Shown here: one piece after another, positions 1-5,368 of the stretch
How the letters are laid out: each line of letters opens with the position of its first letter
How positions within the stretch are numbered: position 1 is the stretch's first letter
From: Bacillota bacterium
Lineage (GTDB): Bacteria > Bacillota > Clostridia > Acetivibrionales > DSM-1351
Assembly: GCA_023426005.1 (NCBI GenBank)
Contig: JAFABO010000059.1
Coordinates: forward strand, 1 to 12,069
Length of the DNA: 12,069 bases
Direction: 5' to 3'
Made by a program: the position numbers and the translations under genes
Notes under the pieces: generated by a model
The model's database searches: none
Told to the model about the DNA's origin: nothing
What the model saw: only the letters and a program-made list of their open reading frames with translations

Positions 1-266
1 AGGCATTGGATTTCTGGAACAGCTTAAAGCCTGAGACAGCACCTCTTTCGACCTTCTCATACTCAAGTGAAAATGTAAAGGCTGAAAAGGCGGCAGTAGA
101 AAAGGTTATGACCGATGAAGTGATTCCATTGTTCTTCGGTGCAAAGCAGAGTGAGGAAGACTATGACAGGGTTATTAAAAACCTTAAAGCTGCCGGTATC
201 CAGAAGATATTAGATGATACCCAGAAGCAGATAGACGATTTTGCGGCAAAAAATAATATTAAATAG
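1..266 (+). CDS. Sugar ABC transporter solute-binding protein, C-terminal end (partial, LipO/DUF3502-like)
   Basis: The reading frame is open from the first complete codon at base 3, so the gene continues to the left of the window and only about 87 C-terminal residues are visible. They read as the end of a family 1 extracellular solute-binding lipoprotein of the LipO/DUF3502 kind. The lead-in PLSTFSYSS is followed by a helical tail. The segment DRVIKNLKAAGIQKILDDTQ, and the final QIDDFAAKNN, is the usual closing pattern, in which the last helices pack against the sugar-binding lobes. Such proteins capture oligosaccharides outside the membrane and deliver them to an ABC permease. The TTG at base 6 is an internal leucine codon, not a start. 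A terminator follows 34 bases after the stop, so this is the last gene of its operon. Family assignment is from sequence memory; the substrate cannot be told. Confidence 0.75.
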   Translation, partial: ALDFWNSLKPETAPLSTFSYSSENVKAEKAAVEKVMTDEVIPLFFGAKQSEEDYDRVIKNLKAAGIQKILDDTQKQIDDFAAKNNIK

Positions 267-299
267 GATATAGTTATTACACACACAAATAAAAGAGAA

Positions 300-342
300 A
301 AAACAAAACCCAAGGTGCCCGGAGCCTTGAGTTTTGTTTTTT
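300..342. terminator. Bidirectional intrinsic terminator
   Basis: Arms 300-315 and 325-340 form a 16-bp stem with one mismatch around a 9-base G+C-rich loop. The right side runs into a T stretch, and the left side (read on the minus strand) is also followed by a T-rich run. It sits between the end of the solute-binding protein gene (+) and the end of the small secreted protein gene (-), so it can serve both converging transcripts. Confidence 0.85.
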
Positions 343-381
343 ATTTGCGTGCAGAAGAAGTTGTTCTGGACGCCAGCTTCC

Positions 382-690
382 CTATTTTGGCGGTTTACAC
401 ACCTTGCATGCAGTATAGCCGTTCTTTTTGGCATCGCTTAAACTTATTGAAATTTTACTTTTTTTAAGATACCTGCAGTTCGAACGGTGATATTTTTCAC
501 CAGTTTTTGTTATGTAAACGGTTACCGATTTCTTATTGCTTGACGCCAAACGGTCGGTCTGCAGGGAACTTGATATATTGGATGTTTGCGCTTCCGGATT
601 ATAAATGTGATTGTCGGCTGAAATCGGTGCTGTGGTAAGTAAAAGCAATGCGGCCAATAAGCCCAGGATTATTCTTTTAATTCTGTTCAT
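382..690 (-). CDS. Small secreted protein with Cys-rich metal-binding-like C-terminal motif
   Basis: The protein is 102 residues. The N-terminus is a classical signal peptide: basic MNRIKR, a hydrophobic core of about residues 7-20, and a likely cleavage after the APISA stretch near residue 25. After a low-complexity Ser/Asn/Gln linker (about 26-55) comes a compact C-terminal domain, about residues 56-102, with VYITKTGEKYHRSNCRYL followed by LSDAKKNGYTACKVCKPPK. The spacing Y-H-x3-C ... A-C-x2-C-x-P resembles the Ada-type metal-binding tail found at the end of many Firmicutes exported nucleases and other secreted proteins. Here it stands alone with no enzyme domain attached, which is the odd feature. 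The start is supported by GGAGG at 699-703 (minus strand), 8 bases upstream. Metal binding is inferred; biological role unknown. Confidence 0.75.
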   Translation of the reverse strand: MNRIKRIILGLLAALLLLTTAPISADNHIYNPEAQTSNISSSLQTDRLASSNKKSVTVYITKTGEKYHRSNCRYLKKSKISISLSDAKKNGYTACKVCKPPK

Positions 691-713
691 GTCTGTTACC
701 TCCTATATATACC

Positions 714-742
714 ATTTTAAACCTGTAAATAAAATATCGCAA
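714..742 (-). promoter_or_regulatory. Sigma-A-type promoter of the small secreted protein gene
   Basis: On the minus strand TTGCGA (742-737), a 17-base spacer and TAAAAT (719-714) lie upstream of the GGAGG and ATG of the secreted protein gene. Spacing is ideal and the -10 is 5 of 6; the -35 is 4 of 6. Confidence 0.5.
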
Positions 743-769
743 TAAGTGTGGATTTCTTATGTTGACTCA

Positions 770-778
770 TGATATAAT
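770..778 (+). promoter_or_regulatory. Extended -10 promoter, coiled-coil gene copy A
   Basis: TGATATAAT is a perfect extended -10 (TGn plus TATAAT). The TTGACT at 762-767 is only 5 bases away and cannot be its -35. Start of transcription would fall near 785, leaving a leader of only about 16 bases that begins right before the ribosome binding site. The same element is conserved in copy B. Confidence 0.55.
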
Positions 779-800
779 TATTCTCTGGAGGGCTGTAATT

Positions 801-1082
801 ATGGAAGAAATTTTAAAAGAGATACTTTCACAAATGCAGGTTATGTCCAGCAAGTTACAGAGTGTAAGTAATAAGCAGGATGAAACCAATAATAGGCTTA
901 CCAAGATGGAAACATTAATTGAGAATTCAGTAAATGTTAAAATTCAGGCATTATTTGAGGATAGAGAAACAATACATAATAAGCTTGATAACATTGCCAA
1001 TGAAGTAGCAACTATTAAAGAACAAATTACATACCATGATATGAAAATTCAAATTTTAAATGACAAGACAAAAGCTATCTGA
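801..1082 (+). CDS. Small coiled-coil protein, copy A (unknown function)
   Basis: The protein is 93 residues, starting MEEILKEILSQMQ. I chose ATG 801 because GGAGGG at 787-792 lies 8 bases upstream and the same start and site are conserved in copy B; an open frame further upstream is not needed. The sequence is almost entirely predicted amphipathic helix, rich in E, K, Q, N and spaced I/L/V: SKLQSVSNKQDETNNRLTKM, then a break near NSVNVKIQALFED, then HNKLDNIANEVATIKEQITY. It has no Cys, no signal peptide and no membrane segment, so a cytoplasmic coiled-coil oligomer is likely. The TGA stop lies inside the loop of its own terminator. Such short coiled-coil genes occur in clostridial genomes, but I know no function. 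Confidence 0.7.
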   Translation: MEEILKEILSQMQVMSSKLQSVSNKQDETNNRLTKMETLIENSVNVKIQALFEDRETIHNKLDNIANEVATIKEQITYHDMKIQILNDKTKAI

Positions 1083-1100
1083 CCGGTAGCTTTTTATTTT
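1070..1100 (+). terminator. Intrinsic terminator of coiled-coil copy A
   Basis: Arms 1070-1079 and 1085-1094 form a 10-bp stem with one G-U pair and a 5-base loop, followed by a T-rich tail. The stop codon TGA (1080-1082) is in the loop, so a terminating ribosome would overlap the hairpin. Confidence 0.8.
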
Positions 1101-1177
1101 TGTTCAATTCTTATTCCCATAAGTAAACTTATGCCGCTTCACTCTCCAAAAAGGTGTGGGTTTCTTATATTGACTCA

Positions 1178-1186
1178 TGATATAAT
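1178..1186 (+). promoter_or_regulatory. Extended -10 promoter, coiled-coil gene copy B
   Basis: TGATATAAT is identical to the copy A element and has the same distance to the ribosome binding site GGAGGG (1195-1200) and to the ATG. Confidence 0.55.
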
Positions 1187-1208
1187 TATTCTCCGGAGGG
1201 CTGTAATT

Positions 1209-1394
1209 ATGGAAGAAACATTGGACCTCATACTTGAGAAGCTGGGAAAGCTGGATAAACTCGAGGCCGATATCAACACTTTAAAAACTGAAGGCAAGGT
1301 TACACATCAAAAGTTAGACATGATCATTGATGAAGTAGCAACTATTAAAGAACAAATTACATACCATGATATAAAAAATTCAAATTTTAAATGA
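1209..1394 (+). CDS. Small coiled-coil protein, copy B, C-terminally frameshifted
   Basis: The protein is 61 residues. ATG 1209 is placed exactly as in copy A, 8 bases after GGAGGG. The first four residues and the segment DEVATIKEQITYHD match copy A; the region between, LDLILEKLGKLDKLEADINT and onwards, differs but is again heptad-like. One extra A in the A run near 1374-1379 shifts the frame: copy A continues MKIQILNDKTKAI, while copy B ends IKNSNFK and stops 27 bases or so before the old stop, which is still present out of frame in the terminator loop. The coiled-coil core is intact, so a functional shortened product remains possible; it may equally be a decaying copy. Confidence 0.65.
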   Translation: MEETLDLILEKLGKLDKLEADINTLKTEGKVTHQKLDMIIDEVATIKEQITYHDIKNSNFK

Positions 1395-1400
1395 CAAGAC

Positions 1401-1430
1401 AAAAGCTATCTGACCGGTAGCTTTTTATTT
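1401..1430 (+). terminator. Intrinsic terminator of coiled-coil copy B
   Basis: This is the same hairpin as in copy A: arms 1401-1410 and 1416-1425, 5-base loop, T-rich tail. Confidence 0.8.
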
Positions 1431-1595
1431 TTGTTCAATTCTTATTCCAGCATATCAAATCACTGCAAATATGCCTTACCCACTATCAATTCCAGAATAA
1501 ATTCAGTATAATATATCTGTTTAAACTTACATTAAATGCTGTTAGTTTGTTGTTACATTTACTGTTATATACATACTGTATTGGAGAGGAAGAAC

Positions 1596-4379
1596 ATGGG
1601 AAAATATACGCTGGATATGAAAAAGTATGCTGCTCTTGGAAGAGCGGTATCCGCAGAAAGTTCGGTTTTATTAAAAAATGATGCACAGGCATTGCCTGTA
1701 AAAAGCGGTGAGACAATTTCTGTCTTTGGCAGGATACAGTTCAATTATTACAAAAGCGGGACAGGCTCGGGCGGAATGGTTAATACGAAATATGTCACAG
1801 GCATTTTGGAGGCTTTAAAGGCCTGTGATGATATTTCTATAGATGCGGAACTGCTGGGTATATATGAAAAATGGGTTGAGGAGCAGCCTTTCGACCAGGG
1901 CAAGGGCTGGGGAAAGGAACCCTGGTCACAGCAGGAAATGCCCCTGACAGATGAAATAGTGGAAGCTGCTGCAAAACGCTCGGATATTGCCATAGTCATA
2001 ATCGGACGTACCGCCGGAGAAGATCAGGATAATAAGGCTGAAAAGGGAAGCTATCTGCTCAGTGACCTTGAAGAGGAAATGCTGCAAAAGGTGTGCCGCC
2101 ATTTTAAGCGTACTGCGGTTGTGCTGAATGCGGGCAATGTTCTTGACATGAAATGGGTCGGAAAGTATGAGCCGCAGGCAGTGCTCTATGTATGGCAGGG
2201 CGGGATGGAAGGCGGAAACGGTGCTGTGGATGTGCTGACAGGCAAGGTCAATCCCAGCGGGAAGCTCCCGGATACCATTGCCGGCGATATTTCGGATTAC
2301 CCTTCCACTGAAAATTTCGGAGATGAGAACGAGGTTTTCTACGCCGAGGATATTTATGTGGGTTACCGCTATTTTGAAACCTTTGCGAAGGACAGGGTGC
2401 TGTATCCCTTCGGATTTGGGCTGTCCTATACCGAATTCACCGCCGGAGCCACAAGCTTTGAAGTCCATGAGGAAAAGGTCTCTCTTTCTGTAGAAGTAAC
2501 CAACAGGGGGGAAATGGCAGGCAAGGAAGTTATACAAATATATGTATCCGCCCCCCAGGGGAAGCTGGGAAAGCCTGCCAGGAGTCTTGCGGCCTTTGAA
2601 AAGACAAAGCTGCTGCAGCCGGGAGAAAAGGAAGTACTCAGCTTCACCTTATTCAAGAAGGATATGGCCTCCTATGATGACGGCGGCTGCACCGGATGCA
2701 AGTCATGTTATGTCCTGGAAGCGGGAAACTATGTCATATATGCAGGAAGTGATGTCAGGAGTGCCGGCCCGGCAGGAAACTTTGAGATAGAGAAAACAGT
2801 TGTTACCGAACGCCTCCAGGAAGCGATGGCTCCCGTAAAACCCTTCAAGAGGCTGAAAGCTGTTGGGACAGCTGAAGGAATTGATACCGGCAGCGGAATC
2901 GCAAGGGCGGAGGAGGAGGTACCTCTCCGCACCATCAATTTGCCGGAGAGAATTAAAGCCAATCGTCCTGACGGTATACCTTATAAGGGAGACCGGGGAA
3001 TCAGGCTGGAGTCGGTGTATGACCGAAAGGCGGACATGGAGGATTTCCTGAGCCAGCTTTCGGATGAGGATCTGGCATGCCTGGTCCGCGGGGAAGGCAT
3101 GTGCTCTCCAAAAGTAACGCCCGGAACTGCTGCCGCGTTCGGAGGTGTGACCGAAAACCTGCAGAAATTAGGCATTCCGGTGGGTTGCTGTGCCGATGGC
3201 CCTTCAGGTATACGCATGGACTGCGGGACGCTTGCCTTCAGCCTGCCCAACGGGACTGCTGTGGCGGCAACCTTTAATACGGGGCTGGTAGAAAAATTAT
3301 TTGAAATGCTGGGTCTTGAGCTTCGAAAAAATCAGATAGATACTCTGCTTGGGCCCGGCATGAACATACACCGGAATCCTCTGAACGGGAGAAATTTCGA
3401 ATATTTTTCAGAGGATCCCTTACTGACGGGAAAAATAGCGGCAGCCCAGCTGCGCGGCATGCACCGCTACGGAACTACCGGAACCATCAAGCACTTCACT
3501 GCCAATAATCAGGAGTTCAGGCGCAGCTTTATAGATTCCGTCATCTCGGAAAGGGCACTCCGGGAGATTTATTTAAAGGGCTTCAAAATCGCTGTTGATG
3601 AAGGACATGCCTTTCTGGTGATGTCCACCTATGGATCCTTGAATGGGTTGTGGACGGCCGGAAACTATGATCTTCTAACCACTGTGCTCCGGAAGGAGTG
3701 GGGGTTCGACGGATTGGTCATGACCGATTGGTGGGCAAAGATCAATGATGAGGGTGAGGATGGACGCCTGGACAATACTGCGGCCATGATAAGAGGGCAG
3801 AATGACGTATATATGGTTGTGAGCGACTCCCTGACCAACAGCGGCAGGGACAATACGCTGGAAGGCCTGGAACGGGGAACTGTTACCCGCGGAGAACTTC
3901 AGAGAGCCGCTGGAAATATATGCAGGGCACTTATGAGACTTCCTGTTATGGACCGGTATCTTGGAAGGCTTTCAGAGGAAGAAACTGCAGATATGTGGCA
4001 GGCGGAGTCGGAAGAAAAGTCAAAGCCCGACCTCAGCTGCATTCCGGTCGGCGGCCAGCTGATTATTGATGTCTCGAATGTTAATACCGACAGGGGCTCT
4101 GACGCAATGTTCGGACTTGAATTATCAAGTCAAGGCATTTACACTCTGAGTTTTAAAATCAGAGCTATCTCTTCCGAACTTGCACAGCTGCCCATGTCAA
4201 TATTTATAAATCAGCATCTGATAAAGATACTGACTATTAACGGGTCGGCAGACGGTGAATGGATAAACAGCTCCCTGGAAATAGGCCCTTATAGAAGCAA
4301 ATATGCCTATCTGAGACTGTTTTTCGGTCAGAGCGGTATGGAATTGGGCGAGCTTAAGATAACCTATAAAGGGGAATAG
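1596..4379 (+). CDS. Glycoside hydrolase family 3 beta-glycosidase, domain-permuted, cytoplasmic
   Basis: The protein is 927 residues. ATG 1596 is chosen because GGAGAGGA (1583-1590) precedes it; the frame extends 20 codons upstream without a ribosome site. Domain order is inverted relative to ordinary GH3 enzymes. First comes the alpha/beta sandwich domain (about 20-260, with VLLKND, KSGTGSGGM and a GRTAGEDQDN loop whose E142 matches the acid/base Glu). A fibronectin III-like domain follows (about 290-400, VSLSVEVTNRGEMAGKEVIQ). Then comes the TIM barrel (about 481-800) with CADGPSGIR (D534), GRNFEYFSEDP, KHF (K632-H633) and VMTDWW, where D711 is the predicted nucleophile. A beta-rich C-terminal module (about 816-927) is unassigned. 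The same order is known from Ruminococcus albus and Butyrivibrio beta-glucosidases. There is no signal peptide, so it probably cleaves imported beta-gluco- or xylo-oligosaccharides. G+C looks higher than in neighbours. A TATAAT at 1507-1512 is a possible -10 without a good -35. Confidence 0.93.
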   Translation: MGKYTLDMKKYAALGRAVSAESSVLLKNDAQALPVKSGETISVFGRIQFNYYKSGTGSGGMVNTKYVTGILEALKACDDISIDAELLGIYEKWVEEQPFDQGKGWGKEPWSQQEMPLTDEIVEAAAKRSDIAIVIIGRTAGEDQDNKAEKGSYLLSDLEEEMLQKVCRHFKRTAVVLNAGNVLDMKWVGKYEPQAVLYVWQGGMEGGNGAVDVLTGKVNPSGKLPDTIAGDISDYPSTENFGDENEVFYAEDIYVGYRYFETFAKDRVLYPFGFGLSYTEFTAGATSFEVHEEKVSLSVEVTNRGEMAGKEVIQIYVSAPQGKLGKPARSLAAFEKTKLLQPGEKEVLSFTLFKKDMASYDDGGCTGCKSCYVLEAGNYVIYAGSDVRSAGPAGNFEIEKTVVTERLQEAMAPVKPFKRLKAVGTAEGIDTGSGIARAEEEVPLRTINLPERIKANRPDGIPYKGDRGIRLESVYDRKADMEDFLSQLSDEDLACLVRGEGMCSPKVTPGTAAAFGGVTENLQKLGIPVGCCADGPSGIRMDCGTLAFSLPNGTAVAATFNTGLVEKLFEMLGLELRKNQIDTLLGPGMNIHRNPLNGRNFEYFSEDPLLTGKIAAAQLRGMHRYGTTGTIKHFTANNQEFRRSFIDSVISERALREIYLKGFKIAVDEGHAFLVMSTYGSLNGLWTAGNYDLLTTVLRKEWGFDGLVMTDWWAKINDEGEDGRLDNTAAMIRGQNDVYMVVSDSLTNSGRDNTLEGLERGTVTRGELQRAAGNICRALMRLPVMDRYLGRLSEEETADMWQAESEEKSKPDLSCIPVGGQLIIDVSNVNTDRGSDAMFGLELSSQGIYTLSFKIRAISSELAQLPMSIFINQHLIKILTINGSADGEWINSSLEIGPYRSKYAYLRLFFGQSGMELGELKITYKGE

Positions 4380-4381
4380 GC

Positions 4382-4398
4382 TGCCCATCGGCAATTTT
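4382..4398 (+). terminator. Weak terminator-like hairpin after the GH3 gene
   Basis: A 4-bp G+C stem (TGCC/GGCA) with a 4-base loop is followed by A and five T, starting a few bases after the GH3 stop. Short stem, so efficiency is doubtful. Confidence 0.3.
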
Positions 4399-4431
4399 TC
4401 AGATAGAATTTGACTATAGCTGATTAGTGGC

Positions 4432-4460
4432 TTGAGACCGCTCGTTTCAAGGTTTATAAT
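4432..4460 (+). promoter_or_regulatory. Sigma-A promoter P1 of the leader region
   Basis: TTGAGA (4432-4437), exact 17-base spacer, TATAAT (4455-4460). Predicted start near 4467, inside the adjacent palindrome. It is one of the best promoters in the window and has no long gene for more than 500 bases downstream. Confidence 0.65.
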
Positions 4461-4464
4461 GAGA

Positions 4465-4484
4465 TTGTACACAATTGTGTGCAA
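4465..4484. promoter_or_regulatory. Near-perfect 20-bp palindrome, candidate operator at P1 start site
   Basis: TTGTACACAATTGTGTGCAA is symmetric about 4474/4475 with a single mismatched pair and no loop, which favours a dimeric repressor site over an RNA hairpin. It begins 4 bases after the -10 box and covers the predicted start site. The GTACAC/GTGTGC half-sites recall GntR- or TetR-type operators, but the cognate regulator is not identifiable here. Confidence 0.55.
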
Positions 4485-4526
4485 CGGTATCCGGAACCGA
4501 ATCCTATATGAAAGGAGTGGTTTGCA

Positions 4527-4559
4527 TTGAAGACTATAATGGGGGTGGCCGCCGTTTGA
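4527..4559 (+). CDS. Putative leader peptide 1 (MKTIMGVAAV)
   Basis: A 10-codon ORF starts at TTG 4527, 9 bases after AAGGAG (4512-4517), and ends at TGA 4557-4559. TTG starts are used by two larger genes in the window. The stop is 7 bases before the left arm of a strong terminator, and codons 7-10 overlap a small GGCCG/CGGCC hairpin (4547-4551 with 4560-4564). A ribosome pausing or terminating here would cover the base of the terminator. This is the layout of translation-coupled attenuators. The peptide sequence itself is not one I recognise, and translation is inferred only from the ribosome site and position. Confidence 0.4.
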   Translation: MKTIMGVAAV

Positions 4560-4566
4560 CGGCCCG

Positions 4567-4602
4567 GGGTGTTCAGCCTGAAAGGGTTGAGCGCCCTTTT
4601 TT
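4567..4602 (+). terminator. Strong intrinsic terminator T1 following leader peptide 1
   Basis: Arms 4567-4578 and 4585-4596 pair over 12 bp with three G-U pairs, 6-base loop, followed by six T. It lies about 100 bases downstream of the P1 start, so it would cut the P1 transcript to a short RNA unless read through. Confidence 0.8.
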
Positions 4603-4627
4603 AAAACCTGTGATCATAAACGGTTAT

Positions 4628-4671
4628 AGCAGTTCTTTGTCTTGACTGCTGACGAAATCACATAATAGAAT
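4628..4671 (+). promoter_or_regulatory. Second promoter P2 with overlapping inverted repeat
   Basis: TTGACT (4642-4647), 18-base spacer, TAGAAT (4666-4671). An inverted repeat AGCAGT (4628-4633) / ACTGCT (4645-4650) overlaps the -35 and could be an operator. The start would fall near 4678 and would produce a leader carrying peptide 2 and the downstream hairpins. Confidence 0.45.
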
Positions 4672-4673
4672 AA

Positions 4674-4699
4674 GAATAGGAATAACTATTCGTTTTTTT
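4674..4699 (+). terminator. Terminator-like hairpin T2
   Basis: GAATAG (4674-4679) pairs with CTATTC (4686-4691), 6-base loop, followed by G and seven T. The stem is short and AT-rich. It overlaps the predicted P2 start, so it can act only on transcripts from upstream. Confidence 0.4.
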
Positions 4700-4730
4700 C
4701 GAAAATTCTAGTGAAAGGGAGTGTTGAAAT

Positions 4731-4769
4731 ATGATTAGTATATTTAGTAATGAGGTGGCCTTTATATAA
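4731..4769 (+). CDS. Putative leader peptide 2 (MISIFSNEVAFI)
   Basis: A 12-codon ORF starts at ATG 4731, 9 bases after AAAGGGAG (4714-4721), and stops at TAA 4767-4769, just before a long hairpin beginning at 4783. A good ribosome site, an ATG and an immediate downstream hairpin series make it a plausible translated leader. It has the hydrophobic, aromatic character of peptides that stall ribosomes in macrolide-type attenuators, but it does not carry the IFVI or IAVV motifs I know from erm leaders, so the signal is unknown. Translation is not proven. Confidence 0.4.
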   Translation: MISIFSNEVAFI

Positions 4770-4782
4770 CTGAATATATGTG

Positions 4783-4837
4783 AAAGGCGCTGCTGTTCTA
4801 AAAACCAATTGTTTTATTGGTCTTTTTGTGTGCCTTT
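4783..4837 (+). other. Leader RNA hairpin T3 (nested, with T tract)
   Basis: An outer 8-bp stem (4783-4790 with 4830-4837, one G-U) encloses an inner ACCAAT/ATTGGT hairpin (4804-4809 with 4816-4821), which is followed by C and five T. GCTGC at 4789-4793 can alternatively pair with GCAGC at 4839-4843, excluding part of the outer stem, so two exclusive folds are possible. Confidence 0.4.
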
Positions 4838-4891
4838 TGCAGCAAACAACCTGTAATAACCCTAAAACCGATTATTTATTTGTCAGAGCTG

Positions 4892-4919
4892 AAGTACGGT
4901 ATGGTTATCGTACTTTTTT
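4892..4919 (+). terminator. Intrinsic terminator T4
   Basis: Arms 4892-4901 and 4906-4915 form a 10-bp stem with one G-U pair and a 4-base loop, with T continuing to 4919. It is located 70 bases before the downstream TTG start. Confidence 0.7.
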
Positions 4920-4924
4920 CATGT

Positions 4925-4953
4925 CCGCAGGGGTTGTTCTCTGCGGTTTTTTT
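4925..4953 (+). terminator. Intrinsic terminator T5
   Basis: Arms 4925-4932 and 4939-4946 form an 8-bp G+C-rich stem with one wobble pair, 6-base loop, followed by seven T. It follows T4 after 5 bases and ends 36 bases before the downstream start codon. Confidence 0.75.
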
Positions 4954-4989
4954 GTAACATTTAATACGCATATTGAGGAGTGAATTTTC

Positions 4990-5277
4990 TTGATAAAATA
5001 TAAAAATGCCAAAACAGTTCTTCCTGAGTGTCTGTTAAGGGAACTTCAGCAATATGTCAGAGGGGAAATGATATATGTCCCAGGTGATGATTCATCGCGG
5101 GCCGGCTGGGGAGAAGCAAACGGAACCAGGGAGAAATACATTATAAGGAATAATGAAATCATAATGCTTTATAAAAGCGGTGTCAGCAAGGAGGAAATTG
5201 CCGACAGCTATCACCTTTCCGTGTACAGCATCAAAAAGATAATACAAAATAGGGGAGCTGCCTCGAAACTAAAATAA
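4990..5277 (+). CDS. Small helix-turn-helix protein, CD3324/Mor-like family
   Basis: The protein is 95 residues, started at TTG 4990, 9 bases after GAGGAG (4975-4980); no in-frame ATG gives a complete family N-terminus. The N-terminal part (1-35) KYKNAKTVLPECLLRELQQY is followed by an extended EMIYVPG segment and a GWGEANGTREKYIIRN block. A C-terminal helix-turn-helix covers about residues 53-90 (IIMLYKSGVSKEEIADSYHL, then SVYSIKKIIQNR). This order matches the small Firmicutes proteins annotated as CD3324 family, related to the Mor/C activators of phage Mu, which bind DNA as dimers. The gene stands alone behind the leader at 4432-4953, which suggests its synthesis is normally held off by premature termination. 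Target genes are unknown. Confidence 0.75.
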   Translation: MIKYKNAKTVLPECLLRELQQYVRGEMIYVPGDDSSRAGWGEANGTREKYIIRNNEIIMLYKSGVSKEEIADSYHLSVYSIKKIIQNRGAASKLK

Positions 5278-5368
5278 TTGAAATACATACATATGAAAAA
5301 AATATTGTACTGCGCACTATAATCATAGTAAATCATGTATTGCAATTTATCGTTCCGCGGCACGCTTC

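Larger units (their letters stand above)
746..1118 (+). repeat. Tandem gene-sized duplication, copy A
   Basis: Bases 746-809 (promoter, ribosome binding site and first codons) are nearly identical to 1154-1217. Bases 1001-1118 (last coding third, terminator and trailing spacer) are nearly identical to 1331-1449. The stretch between them, about 190 bases here, is unrelated or strongly diverged in the other copy and about 75 bases longer. The unit is thus a complete transcription cassette duplicated head to tail. Confidence 0.85.
1154..1449 (+). repeat. Tandem gene-sized duplication, copy B
   Basis: This is the second copy of the cassette at 746-1118. Block 1 matches at an offset of 408 bases and block 2 at an offset of 330 (331 after one inserted A). 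The middle differs and is shorter. Coding changes in block 2 are limited to the frameshift region and a few substitutions, which suggests recent duplication or gene conversion of the ends. Confidence 0.85.

Noticed and set aside
513..526. TGTAAACGGTTACC, close to the catabolite-control cre consensus
   Set aside because: It lies inside the coding part of the small secreted protein, away from any promoter, and encodes a conserved-looking VTVYIT strand; probably chance.
762..778. TTGACT plus TATAAT as a full promoter
   Set aside because: The boxes are only 5 bases apart; the extended -10 alone is the better reading.
1926..2537. 203-codon open frame on the minus strand
   Set aside because: It is antisense to the GH3 sandwich and linker domains, whose motifs are unambiguous, and has no ribosome site or recognisable domain.
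4780..4983. 67-codon open frame on the plus strand (MKGAAVLKTNCF...)
   Set aside because: It runs straight through hairpins T3, T4 and T5, has no ribosome site before its GTG, and its Phe/Val-rich parts simply encode the T tracts.
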